From Verrucomicrobiota bacterium (lineage in GTDB: Bacteria > Verrucomicrobiota > Verrucomicrobiia > Chthoniobacterales > UBA6821), in the NCBI GenBank assembly GCA_021413925.1, contig JAIOPL010000002.1, positions 181,263 through 245,262 on the forward strand: 64,000 nucleotides of DNA, in the 5' to 3' direction. The position numbers and the translations under genes are program-made. This document shows, piece after piece, positions 37,904-48,896 of the stretch (within the stretch, counting starts at the first letter, position 1; each line of letters starts with the position of its first letter). The notes beneath the pieces are model-generated. The model made no database searches, was not told the origin of the DNA, and worked only from the letters and a program-made list of their open reading frames with translations.

Positions 37904-37982
37904 GCTGCGTTGCTGTTCGCTCGCGGTAGGACTACTACCGCTTCGCTCGCACGCCTTGCTCTCCATCCGATCTTCCAAGCCT
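37904..37982. repeat. Intergenic repeat copy A (inverted partner at 38163-38241)
   Basis: A 79-bp unit matching the reverse complement of 38163-38241 with about 16 mismatches and no gaps by hand count (~80%). It has a central palindrome GCGGTAG-GACTA-CTACCGC. Two mismatched pairs on each side of the loop change together between copies, so the hairpin is conserved rather than the sequence. Confidence 0.75.
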
Positions 37983-38162
37983 TGGGGATAAAGCAAGGCG
38001 TGAACCTGATTTCTCGGCTTTGAAAGTTGAAACCTGCGACTGGCGGGAGCAGGTAGAAATGCCGAAGGCAGCCCAGAGCTAACGTGATGGGCGATCGGCA
38101 TGGGCACACCCAAGTTCAATGGTCAGCAATGCAGCAGCCATGCGACGTGTACCTTTTCCGAG

Positions 38163-38241
38163 AGGCTTGGAAGTTTGGATGCAGGGCAAGGCGTGCGAGG
38201 GCAGGCGTAGTAGGCCTACGCCAACCGAGCAGCAACACCGC
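38163..38241. repeat. Intergenic repeat copy B (inverted partner at 37904-37982)
   Basis: The inverted copy of the 79-bp unit. Its palindrome reads GGCGTAG-TAGGC-CTACGCC, with compensated changes relative to copy A. The region 37876-38267 between argB and gyrB (392 bp) has no other recognisable content apart from the ~180 bp between copies. Short reading frames through these repeats are not genes. Confidence 0.75.
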
Positions 38242-38267
38242 CCTGCGGCAAAATCCCGAGCATCCTC

Positions 38268-40961
<2,694 letters not shown>

Positions 40962-41003
40962 TCATCGCAGTACGAGCACCATATCTGGGGGTCAGAGATA
41001 AAA

Positions 41004-41159
41004 TATGGAACTCAGGAACTCAGGAAAAATGAAAGGATCAGGGATTGATTCGTAGAGCGCAGTTATTTGAGCGACTAGTGCAGTTTCCAGAAATGGTGAT
41101 TTTATTACATTGTCAGAATTGCTTAAGAATCTTGGGTTCCTGATTTCCTGAGTTCCACA
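41004..41159. repeat. Inverted-repeat-bounded element upstream of the dehydrogenase gene
   Basis: Bases 41004-41027 and 41136-41159 are inverted copies of each other (24 bp, two to three mismatches; TGGAACTCAGGAA/TTCCTGAGTTCCA is perfect over 13 bp), enclosing about 110 bp. It fills most of the 340-bp gap 40848-41187 between gyrB and the next gene. It could be a small MITE-like element or a long hairpin. No gene is visible. Confidence 0.6.
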
Positions 41160-41187
41160 TTCAAGATTTCAGCCTCAGAGTGAAAGC

Positions 41188-42585
41188 ATGAGGGAATATG
41201 ATTTTGTGGTGATCGGCGGTGGGAGTGGAGGTTATGCGGCCGCTAGGACGGCGGTGTCTCTGGGGCTCTCCACGGCGGTGATCGAGGGGGGAGAGGAGGT
41301 TGGAGGGCTTTGCATTCTCCGGGGGTGCATGCCGAGCAAGACCCTGATCGAGTCAGGCAACCGCTACCGTGAACTGCGTCATGCAGCGGAGTTCGGCCTG
41401 AGTGCCGAGAAGATCGGATTCGACGCAGAGGAGATCATCGCTCGTAAGCAGCGTCTGATTACCGAGTTTGCCGATTACAGGAAGGAGCAGCTGGAGGGGG
41501 GGAAGTTTGATTTCATCCGTGGCCGTGCCGAATTTCTTAATCCTCACTCACTCCGCGTTATCCTTCATGGGGGAGGGGAGAGGATTATCAATCTGAAAAG
41601 CGGCTGCATCGCCACTGGCTCCGTCATCAATCGACCGCAGATCCCTGGAATTGAGCTCTGCCTTATCAGTGATGATCTGCTGGAGATGACAAAGATACCT
41701 GCCTCGGCAGTCGTGCTCGGGGGCGGACCGGTGGCTCTCGAGATGGCTCACTACCTGGAGTCGCTTGGCACCAAGGTGACGATCTTGCAGCGCAACACGC
41801 AGCTCCTGACCGGCGGCGACCGGGATGTGGCTGATGCCTTGGCTGAGGCGTTTCGCAAGCGAGGGATGGAGGTGCTCTGCGGTACCCGACTGCTTGGGAT
41901 CGAGCAATCGGGTGATGATATCGTCATTCATTTTGAACATGGGGATAAGAAGCAGCAGGTGAAAGCCGACATTGTGCTGAATGCTCTGGGCCGCCGTCCA
42001 AATCTCGCCGGCCTTGGTCTTGATAAGGCCGGTGTGGCGCTCGAGGGGCCTGCTATCTGCACCGACCTCGAGCAACGCACCACGGCGCGTCATCTCTTTG
42101 CCGCCGGTGACTGCTGCGGCCCTTATGAGGTGGTCCATATTGCCATCACGCAGGGGGAGACGGCCGCTAAGAACGCTACCGCGCTCCTGAAGGGAGGATC
42201 CCCCGTGGTGATGGATTACCGTCTGAAGCTCTTTGCCGCCTTCACGGAGCCCCAGATGGCCTCATGTGGGATGACGGAGCAGGAAGCCATGGAGTCGGGC
42301 CACTCCGTGGTAACAGCCAGTTATCCCTTTGCCGATCATGGCAAATCGATCGTGAAGGGTGAGACGGACGGTTTTGTTAAACTGATCGCTGATGCCAGGG
42401 ATGGGAAGATCCTCGGTGGCGCGGTCGTCGGGCCCGAGGCCTCGGAACTTATCCATGAGATCGTCGTTGCCATGGCCTTCCATTCCACGGCAGGCCAATT
42501 TGCCCTAGTACCCCACTACCACCCGACCCTAAGCGAAATCTGGACCTATCCGGCGGAAGAGATTGCCGATAGCCTGCAGGCCTGA
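41188..42585 (+). CDS. Dihydrolipoyl dehydrogenase-like pyridine nucleotide-disulfide oxidoreductase
   Basis: A 465-residue FAD enzyme. It has the FAD loop VVIGGGSGGYAAARTA, the redox-active disulfide C42/C47 in GGLCILRGCMPSK, an NAD-binding GGGPVALEMAHYLESLG, and the C-terminal active-site His-Glu HYHPTLSEIW. The long CxxxxC form fits lipoamide dehydrogenase and mercuric reductase relatives. No 2-oxo acid dehydrogenase genes are adjacent, so a role outside those complexes is possible. I keep the name at family level. Confidence 0.85.
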   Translation: MREYDFVVIGGGSGGYAAARTAVSLGLSTAVIEGGEEVGGLCILRGCMPSKTLIESGNRYRELRHAAEFGLSAEKIGFDAEEIIARKQRLITEFADYRKEQLEGGKFDFIRGRAEFLNPHSLRVILHGGGERIINLKSGCIATGSVINRPQIPGIELCLISDDLLEMTKIPASAVVLGGGPVALEMAHYLESLGTKVTILQRNTQLLTGGDRDVADALAEAFRKRGMEVLCGTRLLGIEQSGDDIVIHFEHGDKKQQVKADIVLNALGRRPNLAGLGLDKAGVALEGPAICTDLEQRTTARHLFAAGDCCGPYEVVHIAITQGETAAKNATALLKGGSPVVMDYRLKLFAAFTEPQMASCGMTEQEAMESGHSVVTASYPFADHGKSIVKGETDGFVKLIADARDGKILGGAVVGPEASELIHEIVVAMAFHSTAGQFALVPHYHPTLSEIWTYPAEEIADSLQA

Positions 42586-42598
42586 GGCAATCTCGTAG

Positions 42599-42713
42599 AA
42601 CCAAGCGGCTGGGAAGCCGCGCGGTAGACTCTCAGAGAGAGCCGCGGAGCGGGAGCACAGCTTCTCGGGAGAGAAGTGCGATCAACCAAGCGGCTGGGAA
42701 GCCGCGCGGTAGA
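42599..42713. repeat. 30-bp direct repeat pair with GC-rich hairpins
   Basis: The 30-bp sequence at 42599-42628 recurs exactly at 42684-42713 (85-bp period). Each copy contains the small hairpin CGGCTGGGAAGCCG. It lies in the 341-bp gap 42586-42926 between convergent genes, followed by a further GC-rich inverted run near 42715-42765. Purpose unknown; it may be transcribed 3' to either gene. Confidence 0.7.
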
Positions 42714-42813
42714 GCCCGCGAAGCGGGACCCGGAAGGGCGGCACTGCCCGCTGGGAGGCGGGTGCCGTAAAATTGGAGAGGGCTTTGAAGTCCAATTAGG
42801 GGGGACAAAAGAG

Positions 42814-42845
42814 AAGGCCGCCTTCCCATAGGGAGAGCGGCCTTT
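42814..42845. terminator. Hairpin between convergent dehydrogenase and TPR genes
   Basis: AAGGCCGC (42814-42821) pairs with GCGGCCTT (42837-42844) over a 15-base loop. On the plus strand it is followed after ~14 bases by a T-run, on the minus strand by TCTCTTTTGT, so it may terminate both genes. Confidence 0.6.
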
Positions 42846-42926
42846 CATGAGAAGTTTTTTAGGGTGACGTAACGGTTCACTCACACGAGCGGCCTGCGTT
42901 GCCTCCGCATCAGATTCAGTAGTGTA

Positions 42927-43556
42927 TCAGTTCGCCTGTGGTTGGCGGGGGCCGGCCCCTGCTGCCTGTGCCGAGGCAGAGTAGGGATACTGGCTGGCAA
43001 GGGCCTGAATCGCGCGCTTAGCCTCCTCCATCTTGCCCTGCTGAGCCAGAAGACGGGCCTGGGAAAAGAGGGCGAATGGTGCTCCATAAGACTGCGGGAA
43101 TCCGGATGAAGCCTGCTGATAGGAGTTCAGCGCAACGTCTGTTTTTCCGGCAATGCGGGCATTGGATGCGCGACCGATAAGGGATGAAACGGCCAGTGGA
43201 TTCTTGGGATAGGTCTCCGCAAAACGGGAGTAGAGGGCGTCCGATTCCTCCAGCTTACCAGCATCTCGAAGCGAGGCTGCAAGTAGAAGCATGGCATCAG
43301 CCGAAGCGGGGGTCTTGGGATATTTAGAAATCACCTCATTGAGGGCCGTGTCGTTGGTAGCTCCAGAAAGTAAGTTCTCAGAGGCTTCTTCGGATGACCT
43401 GTTGGAGACGATCACGCCGAGTGTGATCACCAAGATCACTACAAGAGCGCCGATCCCGCCGAGTAGAGTGCCGCGGTGCTTCAGCCAGAGTAATTCAACT
43501 CCGGAAGGAGGTGCGATTTCCTGATCGGCTTCGGGTGGTGTAAAGATGGAGGACAT
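42927..43556 (-). CDS. Membrane-anchored TPR-like protein (YfgM-like)
   Basis: A 209-residue protein with a cytoplasmic N-terminus of about 30 residues, one transmembrane segment (about 32-50, GGIGALVVILVITLGVIV) and then periplasmic TPR-like helices (SADAMLLLAASLRDAGKLEE, YPKNPLAVSSLIGRASNARI, GAPFALFSQARLLAQQGKME). The topology resembles YfgM, which acts in envelope chaperoning, or the CgpB/YbgF-type helpers. It is inference. It ends with a Pro/Gln-rich tail. Confidence 0.7.
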   Translation of the reverse strand: MSSIFTPPEADQEIAPPSGVELLWLKHRGTLLGGIGALVVILVITLGVIVSNRSSEEASENLLSGATNDTALNEVISKYPKTPASADAMLLLAASLRDAGKLEESDALYSRFAETYPKNPLAVSSLIGRASNARIAGKTDVALNSYQQASSGFPQSYGAPFALFSQARLLAQQGKMEEAKRAIQALASQYPYSASAQAAGAGPRQPQAN

Positions 43557-43648
43557 GGAAGAAAGGATGAATTATGAATTATGAAAGTGGGGAAATGAAA
43601 ACCTCAAATCATCCGCAAGAGCAGAAAGAGCGAGGTGATTTCTCAAGG

Positions 43649-43694
43649 ATGATGCAGGAGAAATTTTCATACTTCTGCATTCACCCTGCATCAT
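43649..43694. terminator. Inverted repeat just past cysK
   Basis: ATGATGCAGG (43649-43658) and CCTGCATCAT (43685-43694) are a perfect 10-bp inverted repeat over 26 bases, beginning 7 bp after the cysK stop. It has no U-run on the minus strand, so it may be an mRNA 3'-end stabiliser rather than a classical terminator. Confidence 0.45.
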
Positions 43695-43700
43695 TTCGGC

Positions 43701-44666
43701 CTAGCCTCCGACCTGGGCGCGGGCTTCCTCGGCGAGTGCGGTGCTGAGGTAGCGCTCTCCTGTCGAGCAGGCGATGGTGACGATCAGCTTGCCAGCATTC
43801 TCGGGACGCTTGGCGAGCTCGATTGCGGCATGGACATTCGCCCCCGAGCTGATGCCGGCGAGGATACCCTCTTCCTTGGCGAGTCGGCGGGCCATGGCGA
43901 AGGCCTCGTCATTGGTGACAGTGAGCACCTCGTCCACGATCTCGAGATGGAGGTTGCCCGGTACGAATCCGGCGCCGGTCCCTTGGATCTTGTGCGGACC
44001 AGGTTTCACGGGTTCGCCGGCCTTTGTCTGAGTGATGACGGGAGAGTCCTTGGGCTCGACGGCGACAGCCTGGAAGCTTGGCTTGCGGGCCTTCAAGGCC
44101 TCCGCGACGCCGGTGATGGTGCCGCCAGTGCCAACGGCTGAAACAAGGATATCCACCTTGCCGTCGGTATCTTCCCAGATTTCCTCTGCGGTTGTCTTGG
44201 CGTGAATGGCTGGGTTAGCGGCGTTGTTGAACTGCTGCGGCATCCAGGAGTTCGGAGTCTCTGAGAGGATCTGCTCCGCGCGGGCGATAGCGCCCTTCAT
44301 CCCTTCGGAACCCGGGGTGAGAACAAGCTGGGCTCCCAGCATTGCAAGCAGGGTCCGACGTTCGACGCTCATCGTCTCGGGCATGGTGAGGATCAGCTTG
44401 TAGCCCTTGGCTGCTGCCACAAAGGCGAGTGCGATACCGGTGTTGCCGCTGGTCGGCTCGACAATCGTGGTTCCTTCCTTGAGGAGTCCCTTGGCTTCGG
44501 CATCGGCAATCATGGCCGCACCGATACGATCCTTAACGCTACCGAGAGGATTGAAGAACTCACACTTCACGGCGATCGTGGCCGGGAGGTCCTTGGTGAT
44601 GCGGTTGAGGCGCACAAGAGGAGTGTGGCCGATCGTGTCGATGATGGAGTTGTGCATATGTCCCAT
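43701..44666 (-). CDS. cysK: Cysteine synthase A (O-acetylserine sulfhydrylase)
   Basis: Makes cysteine from O-acetylserine and sulfide; works with the CysE encoded at 54529. The 321-residue PLP enzyme has the Lys loop [11 protein letters not shown] (K45), [19 protein letters not shown] and the phosphate loop [16 protein letters not shown]. Two starts are possible (44666 or 44657, MGHMHNS); the leader is G-poor (AACACATCCAACCCC). It is ~10 kb away from the rest of the sulfur genes and lacks the GAC...GTC dyad seen there. Confidence 0.94.
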   Translation of the reverse strand: MGHMHNSIIDTIGHTPLVRLNRITKDLPATIAVKCEFFNPLGSVKDRIGAAMIADAEAKGLLKEGTTIVEPTSGNTGIALAFVAAAKGYKLILTMPETMSVERRTLLAMLGAQLVLTPGSEGMKGAIARAEQILSETPNSWMPQQFNNAANPAIHAKTTAEEIWEDTDGKVDILVSAVGTGGTITGVAEALKARKPSFQAVAVEPKDSPVITQTKAGEPVKPGPHKIQGTGAGFVPGNLHLEIVDEVLTVTNDEAFAMARRLAKEEGILAGISSGANVHAAIELAKRPENAGKLIVTIACSTGERYLSTALAEEARAQVGG

Positions 44667-44749
44667 GGGGTTGGATGTGTTGAATGACTACTATGTTGGT
44701 CGCTGAATCATTCCAAGATATTATTCTCGAGTGAAGAGTTCGATGAAGA

Positions 44750-44834
44750 TGGTGCTCGGAGAGGGGGTCGAACCCACACACCTTTCGGTACTAGATCCTA
44801 AATCTAGCGCGTCTGCCAATTCCGCCATCCGAGC
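44750..44834 (-). tRNA. tRNA-Leu (UAG)
   Basis: On the minus strand: acceptor GCTCGGA/TCCGAGC, anticodon arm CTAGA-TTTAGGA-TCTAG (anticodon TAG), a class II variable arm (TACCGAAAGGTG) and T arm GGGTTCGACCCC. CCA is encoded at 44750-44752. Length is 85 nt. Confidence 0.96.
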
Positions 44835-44992
44835 GTCTCTCCAACGTGAATGATTTCGTGATTTCCTACAAGACCCGAAGTTGAACCGCGGGATTTCAAG
44901 CCGCCTCCACAATGACTTTGGTACTTCTAGCAAAGCTTGGCAATGGAGGGTGTGCCGCACGGAAAACTACCGTCCCTCCGCCTTTGTTTAAT

Positions 44993-46435
44993 TTACCGCC
45001 CGATATCCTTGAGTCGCTTGCCCGAGAGGAGGTTGGCCTCGATCTTCTCGAGCGAGATACCCTTTGTCTCCGGCACAAAGCAGAGAAAGAAGATCACGAA
45101 GAGAGCGTTCAGCCCTCCGTAGAGCAGGAAGGTGTTCCCGTTTCCAAATTTATCGAGCAGGGTCAAGAAGGTACCCCCCACGATGGCATTCACGATCCAG
45201 TTCGTAGCCGTGCTGAACGTCACACCGAGATCCCGACCCGAAAGCGGGAAAATCTCCGCGCAGATGACCCAGATGATGGGGCCTGCACTCATGGCAAATC
45301 CGACGATGAAGATGAGAAGAGCTCCAATGGCCCAGATGCCAAGCGCCGGGGATTTTTCCAGATCCATGTTGAAGAGGGTGCCCACGGCTATCATCGCGAT
45401 ACCCATGACTGCGAAGCCCGCGTACATGATCGGCTTGCGTCCGATCCTGTCGACAAAGGCGATGGCGATGAATGTCGCCAGCACATTGGTGACCCCGACG
45501 ATGACCGTACCCCAAAGCTGGTGCTCCGTGCTGGAGAACCCAGCGATCTTAAAGATCCGTGGAGCATAATACATGATGACGTTGATCCCCGTGAGTTGCT
45601 GGATGATCTGAAGGCCAATTCCGAGGCCGATGGCCCTCCGGAAGTTCGGATTACCCAGGAACATCTGGAATCCGTTCTGTCTGACCCGAAGGCTCTCCTC
45701 GATCTCCACGACCTCCTTGCTGATCTCGTCCGTAGGGAGGTGCATTCTCTCGAAGACCGAGACGGCAAGGGCCTTCTTGCCCTTGAGGAAAAGCCAACGA
45801 GGGCTCTCTGGGAGGAAGAGGACGCCTAAGAACATCAGAAAGGCGGGAAAGGCGACGATTCCGAGCATCACCCTCCAGTTACCGGCTCCCAACATGGATT
45901 TGTAGTGGTCCCCGAGCAACCAGTCGAAGTTGGCGTAATTGGCCAGCCATGTATTGCTAAGGAAGGCGAGGACGATACCGATGGTGATCATCAGTTGGTA
46001 CATGGAGATCATCGATCCACGGACACGCTGAGGGGAGATTTCAGAGAGATAGAGGGGGGCGGTGAACGAGGCGACGCCGATGGCGATGCCTAGAAAAAAA
46101 CGGGCAACGATGAGCAAGTGCGCGTCAGGTGAAAATGCGCAGACAAGCGAACCTAGAATGAAGATCACCGCGCTGATCAAGATGGCACCGCGACGGCCGA
46201 AGCTGTTGGATAGAATCCCGCTGATCAGCGTCCCGAAGACGGCCCCCCAAAGTAGTGAACTGACCACGAGTTCGATCACCTGGTCCGTGATGGAGAAGCT
46301 CTTCTGGATCAGGCCTTCGGCACCGGAGATCACCCCGATGTCGAGTCCGAAGAGAAGTCCCGCAAGGGCGCCGGTGAATCCGATGAAGTAAACGATTGGG
46401 CTGAGTTTCGCAGGAGTGGGGACGGAGTTTGTCAT
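44993..46435 (-). CDS. MFS sugar porter (sugar:H+ symporter family)
   Basis: A twelve-segment transporter (480 residues) of the XylE/GalP/GLUT group. It carries the sugar porter motifs: GFTGALAGLLFGLDIGVISG in TM1, NSFGRRGAIL, PLYLSEISPQRVRG, LPESPRWLFLKGK, QQLTGINVIMYYAP and the late VDRIGRKP and FVPETKGISLE. It should bring monosaccharide (xylose, glucose or arabinose type) into the cell; the substrate cannot be told. An unattached terminator hairpin lies in its leader. Confidence 0.9.
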   Translation of the reverse strand: MTNSVPTPAKLSPIVYFIGFTGALAGLLFGLDIGVISGAEGLIQKSFSITDQVIELVVSSLLWGAVFGTLISGILSNSFGRRGAILISAVIFILGSLVCAFSPDAHLLIVARFFLGIAIGVASFTAPLYLSEISPQRVRGSMISMYQLMITIGIVLAFLSNTWLANYANFDWLLGDHYKSMLGAGNWRVMLGIVAFPAFLMFLGVLFLPESPRWLFLKGKKALAVSVFERMHLPTDEISKEVVEIEESLRVRQNGFQMFLGNPNFRRAIGLGIGLQIIQQLTGINVIMYYAPRIFKIAGFSSTEHQLWGTVIVGVTNVLATFIAIAFVDRIGRKPIMYAGFAVMGIAMIAVGTLFNMDLEKSPALGIWAIGALLIFIVGFAMSAGPIIWVICAEIFPLSGRDLGVTFSTATNWIVNAIVGGTFLTLLDKFGNGNTFLLYGGLNALFVIFFLCFVPETKGISLEKIEANLLSGKRLKDIGR

Positions 46436-46602
46436 TTTTCTAATGTGATGGGAGTGGGGGAATATAAAGTGCAGGTATCGCGCAACTCTAGGGACTCTAA
46501 CTGCTGTTAGTCTACAAGGTAAAACTTTCCTTAGTCGTGTCAGGAGTAGGAAGGCGCCTGATTAAATAAGCTGACACGCTGACACACTGACAAGCTCACA
46601 AT

Positions 46603-46645
46603 CTGAAAACCCATCTCCCTCAAAAGGGGGATGGGTTTTTCTTTT
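46603..46645 (+). terminator. Strong terminator hairpin with no obvious upstream gene
   Basis: AACCCATCTCCCT (46608-46620) pairs with AGGGGGATGGGTT (46625-46637), one mismatch, loop CAAA, followed by TTTTTCTTTT. On the plus strand no gene precedes it within the 298-bp gap 46436-46733, so it may end a small RNA; read on the minus strand it lies ~170 nt upstream of the sugar porter and could be part of its leader. A CTGACAC-rich microrepeat is just upstream (46570-46595). Confidence 0.75.
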
Positions 46646-46733
46646 ATCCGGGATGATGTCGGGAGATGCTGCAGAGTCAGGCGCAACGGCCCATGCCCTG
46701 CGTCTCCTTCCCTATCCCCAATTCCCTATTTCT

Positions 46734-47282
46734 ATGACTCCCCATGAACAGGCGCGGCGTATCGTTGATTATGAAGCCCGTCGGGATGCCGCCGGGCACC
46801 TGAAGGTTTATCATCTTCCCTCTGGAGACGGGGGAGGGGAGCGCGAGGTCGCCGGAATCAATGACCGCTATCACCCGGAGGCACTTGATTCGATCGAGAA
46901 GCTGATCGCTGCGGGAAAGTACGAGGAGGCGGAGGATGCGGCGGCCGATCATATCCGTCGCTACACAGATCCCGTGGCGATGCTCTCGGAGGTGCCTGCT
47001 GTGCAATTTGCACTGCGTGATGCCGCCTTCAACCGGGGACCGACCGGTGCGGTGAAGATCCTGCAAGATGCCTTGGGTCTGCCCGCTGATGGGATCGTCG
47101 GGCCCAAGACCAAGGAAGCACTGCATGTGGCGGAGAAGAATCCCGAAAAGCTGCTCGGAGATCTGCGTGCCTCACGCGAGCACTATGAGCGGCGGACACG
47201 CGACGAATCCTCCAAGTTCTGGGCAGGCCTGACACACCGCTGGGACCGCCAGCACGCCGACAGTCTCTCGATTCTGGCTTGA
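46734..47282 (+). CDS. GH108-like lysozyme with peptidoglycan-binding domain
   Basis: A 182-residue protein resembling glycoside hydrolase 108 (N-acetylmuramidase) followed by PG-binding-3. The N-terminus ARRIVDYEARRDAAGHLKV contains the Glu that would be catalytic in EGG-type members, then NDRYHPEALDSI, and the binding part DAAFNRGPTGAVKILQDALG and PADGIVGPKTKEAL. There is no signal peptide, so release needs a holin, lysis or another route. The start at 46734 is chosen since upstream residues are unconserved. No phage genes surround it. Confidence 0.7.
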   Translation: MTPHEQARRIVDYEARRDAAGHLKVYHLPSGDGGGEREVAGINDRYHPEALDSIEKLIAAGKYEEAEDAAADHIRRYTDPVAMLSEVPAVQFALRDAAFNRGPTGAVKILQDALGLPADGIVGPKTKEALHVAEKNPEKLLGDLRASREHYERRTRDESSKFWAGLTHRWDRQHADSLSILA

Positions 47283-47398
47283 AAATAGGAGATAGGGAAG
47301 GAGGCGATAAGTATCGCTTGCTTCGGGTTCGTCTCACGATTTTAAGTGACCCTTTACCCCGATACCCCATTACCTAAATTAAATCCCCTCGATCCCCT

Positions 47399-48799
47399 AT
47401 GACCAAGTTCCTCGACATGTTCCGTTCCCCTGAAGGGAAAAGCTACGCCGTTACCTTCGCCCTCGTTTCGACGCTCTTCTTTCTGTGGGCCTTTTGCAAC
47501 GGGATGATCGACGTGATGGACAAGCACTTCCAGGACTTGCTCCACCTCTCCCGCTCCCAGTCGGCATGGGTTCAGTTTGCCCATTATCTCGGCTACTTCC
47601 TCATCGCGCTTCCCGCAGGTTGGCTGACCGAGAAGTTCGGATACCGCAAGGGGATCATCGCAGGACTTCTGTTGGTTTCCCTCGGAGGATTCTGGTTCAT
47701 ACCGGCCACTCATATTGCCCAGTTCTGGGCCTTCCTTGTTGGCGTCTGCCTTATTGCCATGGGGCTTACCTTTCTGGAGACGATCGCCAACCCGTATACG
47801 ACCGTTCTGGGAGATAAACAGTTTGCTGCCACACGCATCAATCTGGCCCAGTCATGCAATGGAGTGGGCTGGATCTTCGGCCCGATTGTCGGTGGGATGT
47901 TCTTCTATTCTAGCAAGGGTGTGGAGGCGGCTAGTCAGACAATTTATATCCCGTATCTTGCCGTTGCGATCTTTGTCCTGATCATCGCGGCGGTCTTTAT
48001 GGTGGCTCCGCTCCCCGAACTCAATACCGAGGATGCCTATGCCAAAGAGGATGATGCCGCCGGACATCAGCGTTCGATCTGGTCTCATCTTCATTTTCCC
48101 GGCGCGGTCGCGGCACAGTTTTTCTATGTCGCGGCGCAGGCAGGCATTTTCAGCTTCTTCATCAACTACATTGTTTCCGACACGCCTTCGCTTCCCGATT
48201 TTCTGAAGGGATGCTGGCTTATCGGAGGCGAGAACGGTTCGACTACCCAGGCCTCGGGACTTTCCTTCCTCACGGAGAAGGGAGCCACAAAGCTTCTTAG
48301 TGCTGCCTTTATTCTCTTCCTGTCGGGTCGTCTCGTGGGTGCTATGCTGATGCGCTCCGTGAAAGCTCACCAGCTGCTTGGTATCTTTGCGCTGGTAAAC
48401 ATTGCCATGATGGTTCTGATCTTCCTGAAGCTCTCGTGGATCTCTGTCGCGGCCCTCTTCCTGAGCTTCTTTTTCATGTCGATCATGTTTCCCACGATTT
48501 TTGCACTCGGCATCTGGGGTCTTGGCAGGCGTGCCAAGATCGCCTCCTCGTTCATCGTCATGGCGATCATGGGCGGAGCGATCATGCCCAAACTCATGGG
48601 CTGGTTCAGCGATGAATACGGTAAGGTGACCGGCTGGTATGGTCGCGTCATGCAGGACGGTGGATCCGACAAGCTGATGTCCCCGGGCTTCATCGTGCCT
48701 CTCTTTTGCTTCGTGGTGATCGCTCTCTACGGCTTCAACTGGTCACGTCTGAGCGGTAGCACCGGTGAGGATGTCTCGGTGAAGCAGGGCGGGCATTGA
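47399..48799 (+). CDS. FucP-like MFS sugar:H+ symporter
   Basis: A twelve-segment transporter (466 residues) of the fucose/glucose/galactose permease group. It shows FFLWAFCNGMIDVMDKHFQDLLHLSRSQ (first 20: FFLWAFCNGMIDVMDKHFQD), AHYLGYFLIALPAGWLTEKF and FLETIANPYTTVLGD, the family's typical first-half motifs. The likely substrate is L-fucose or another hexose; no catabolic fuc genes are adjacent. The leader is C/T-rich with no Shine-Dalgarno (TAAATCCCCTCGATCCCCT). Confidence 0.88.
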   Translation: MTKFLDMFRSPEGKSYAVTFALVSTLFFLWAFCNGMIDVMDKHFQDLLHLSRSQSAWVQFAHYLGYFLIALPAGWLTEKFGYRKGIIAGLLLVSLGGFWFIPATHIAQFWAFLVGVCLIAMGLTFLETIANPYTTVLGDKQFAATRINLAQSCNGVGWIFGPIVGGMFFYSSKGVEAASQTIYIPYLAVAIFVLIIAAVFMVAPLPELNTEDAYAKEDDAAGHQRSIWSHLHFPGAVAAQFFYVAAQAGIFSFFINYIVSDTPSLPDFLKGCWLIGGENGSTTQASGLSFLTEKGATKLLSAAFILFLSGRLVGAMLMRSVKAHQLLGIFALVNIAMMVLIFLKLSWISVAALFLSFFFMSIMFPTIFALGIWGLGRRAKIASSFIVMAIMGGAIMPKLMGWFSDEYGKVTGWYGRVMQDGGSDKLMSPGFIVPLFCFVVIALYGFNWSRLSGSTGEDVSVKQGGH

Positions 48800-48896
48800 G
48801 GGGTATAGGATATCGGAAATGGGTGATTGGGAATGATATCTCCCTGCGCCCGCCCCTCCCCAAAGCCCAAATCCCAAAGTCAATAGGCTCCCCTGA

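Noticed and set aside
42599..42713. CRISPR array
   Set aside because: Only two copies of a 30-bp repeat, hairpin in nature, no further units and no cas genes.
44912..45829. 305-codon plus-strand frame opposite the sugar porter
   Set aside because: Antisense to an unmistakable MFS transporter; the product is charged and unstructured.
46734..47282. Prophage remnant round the lysozyme gene
   Set aside because: No integrase, capsid, portal or holin-like genes within 10 kb; neighbours are transporters.
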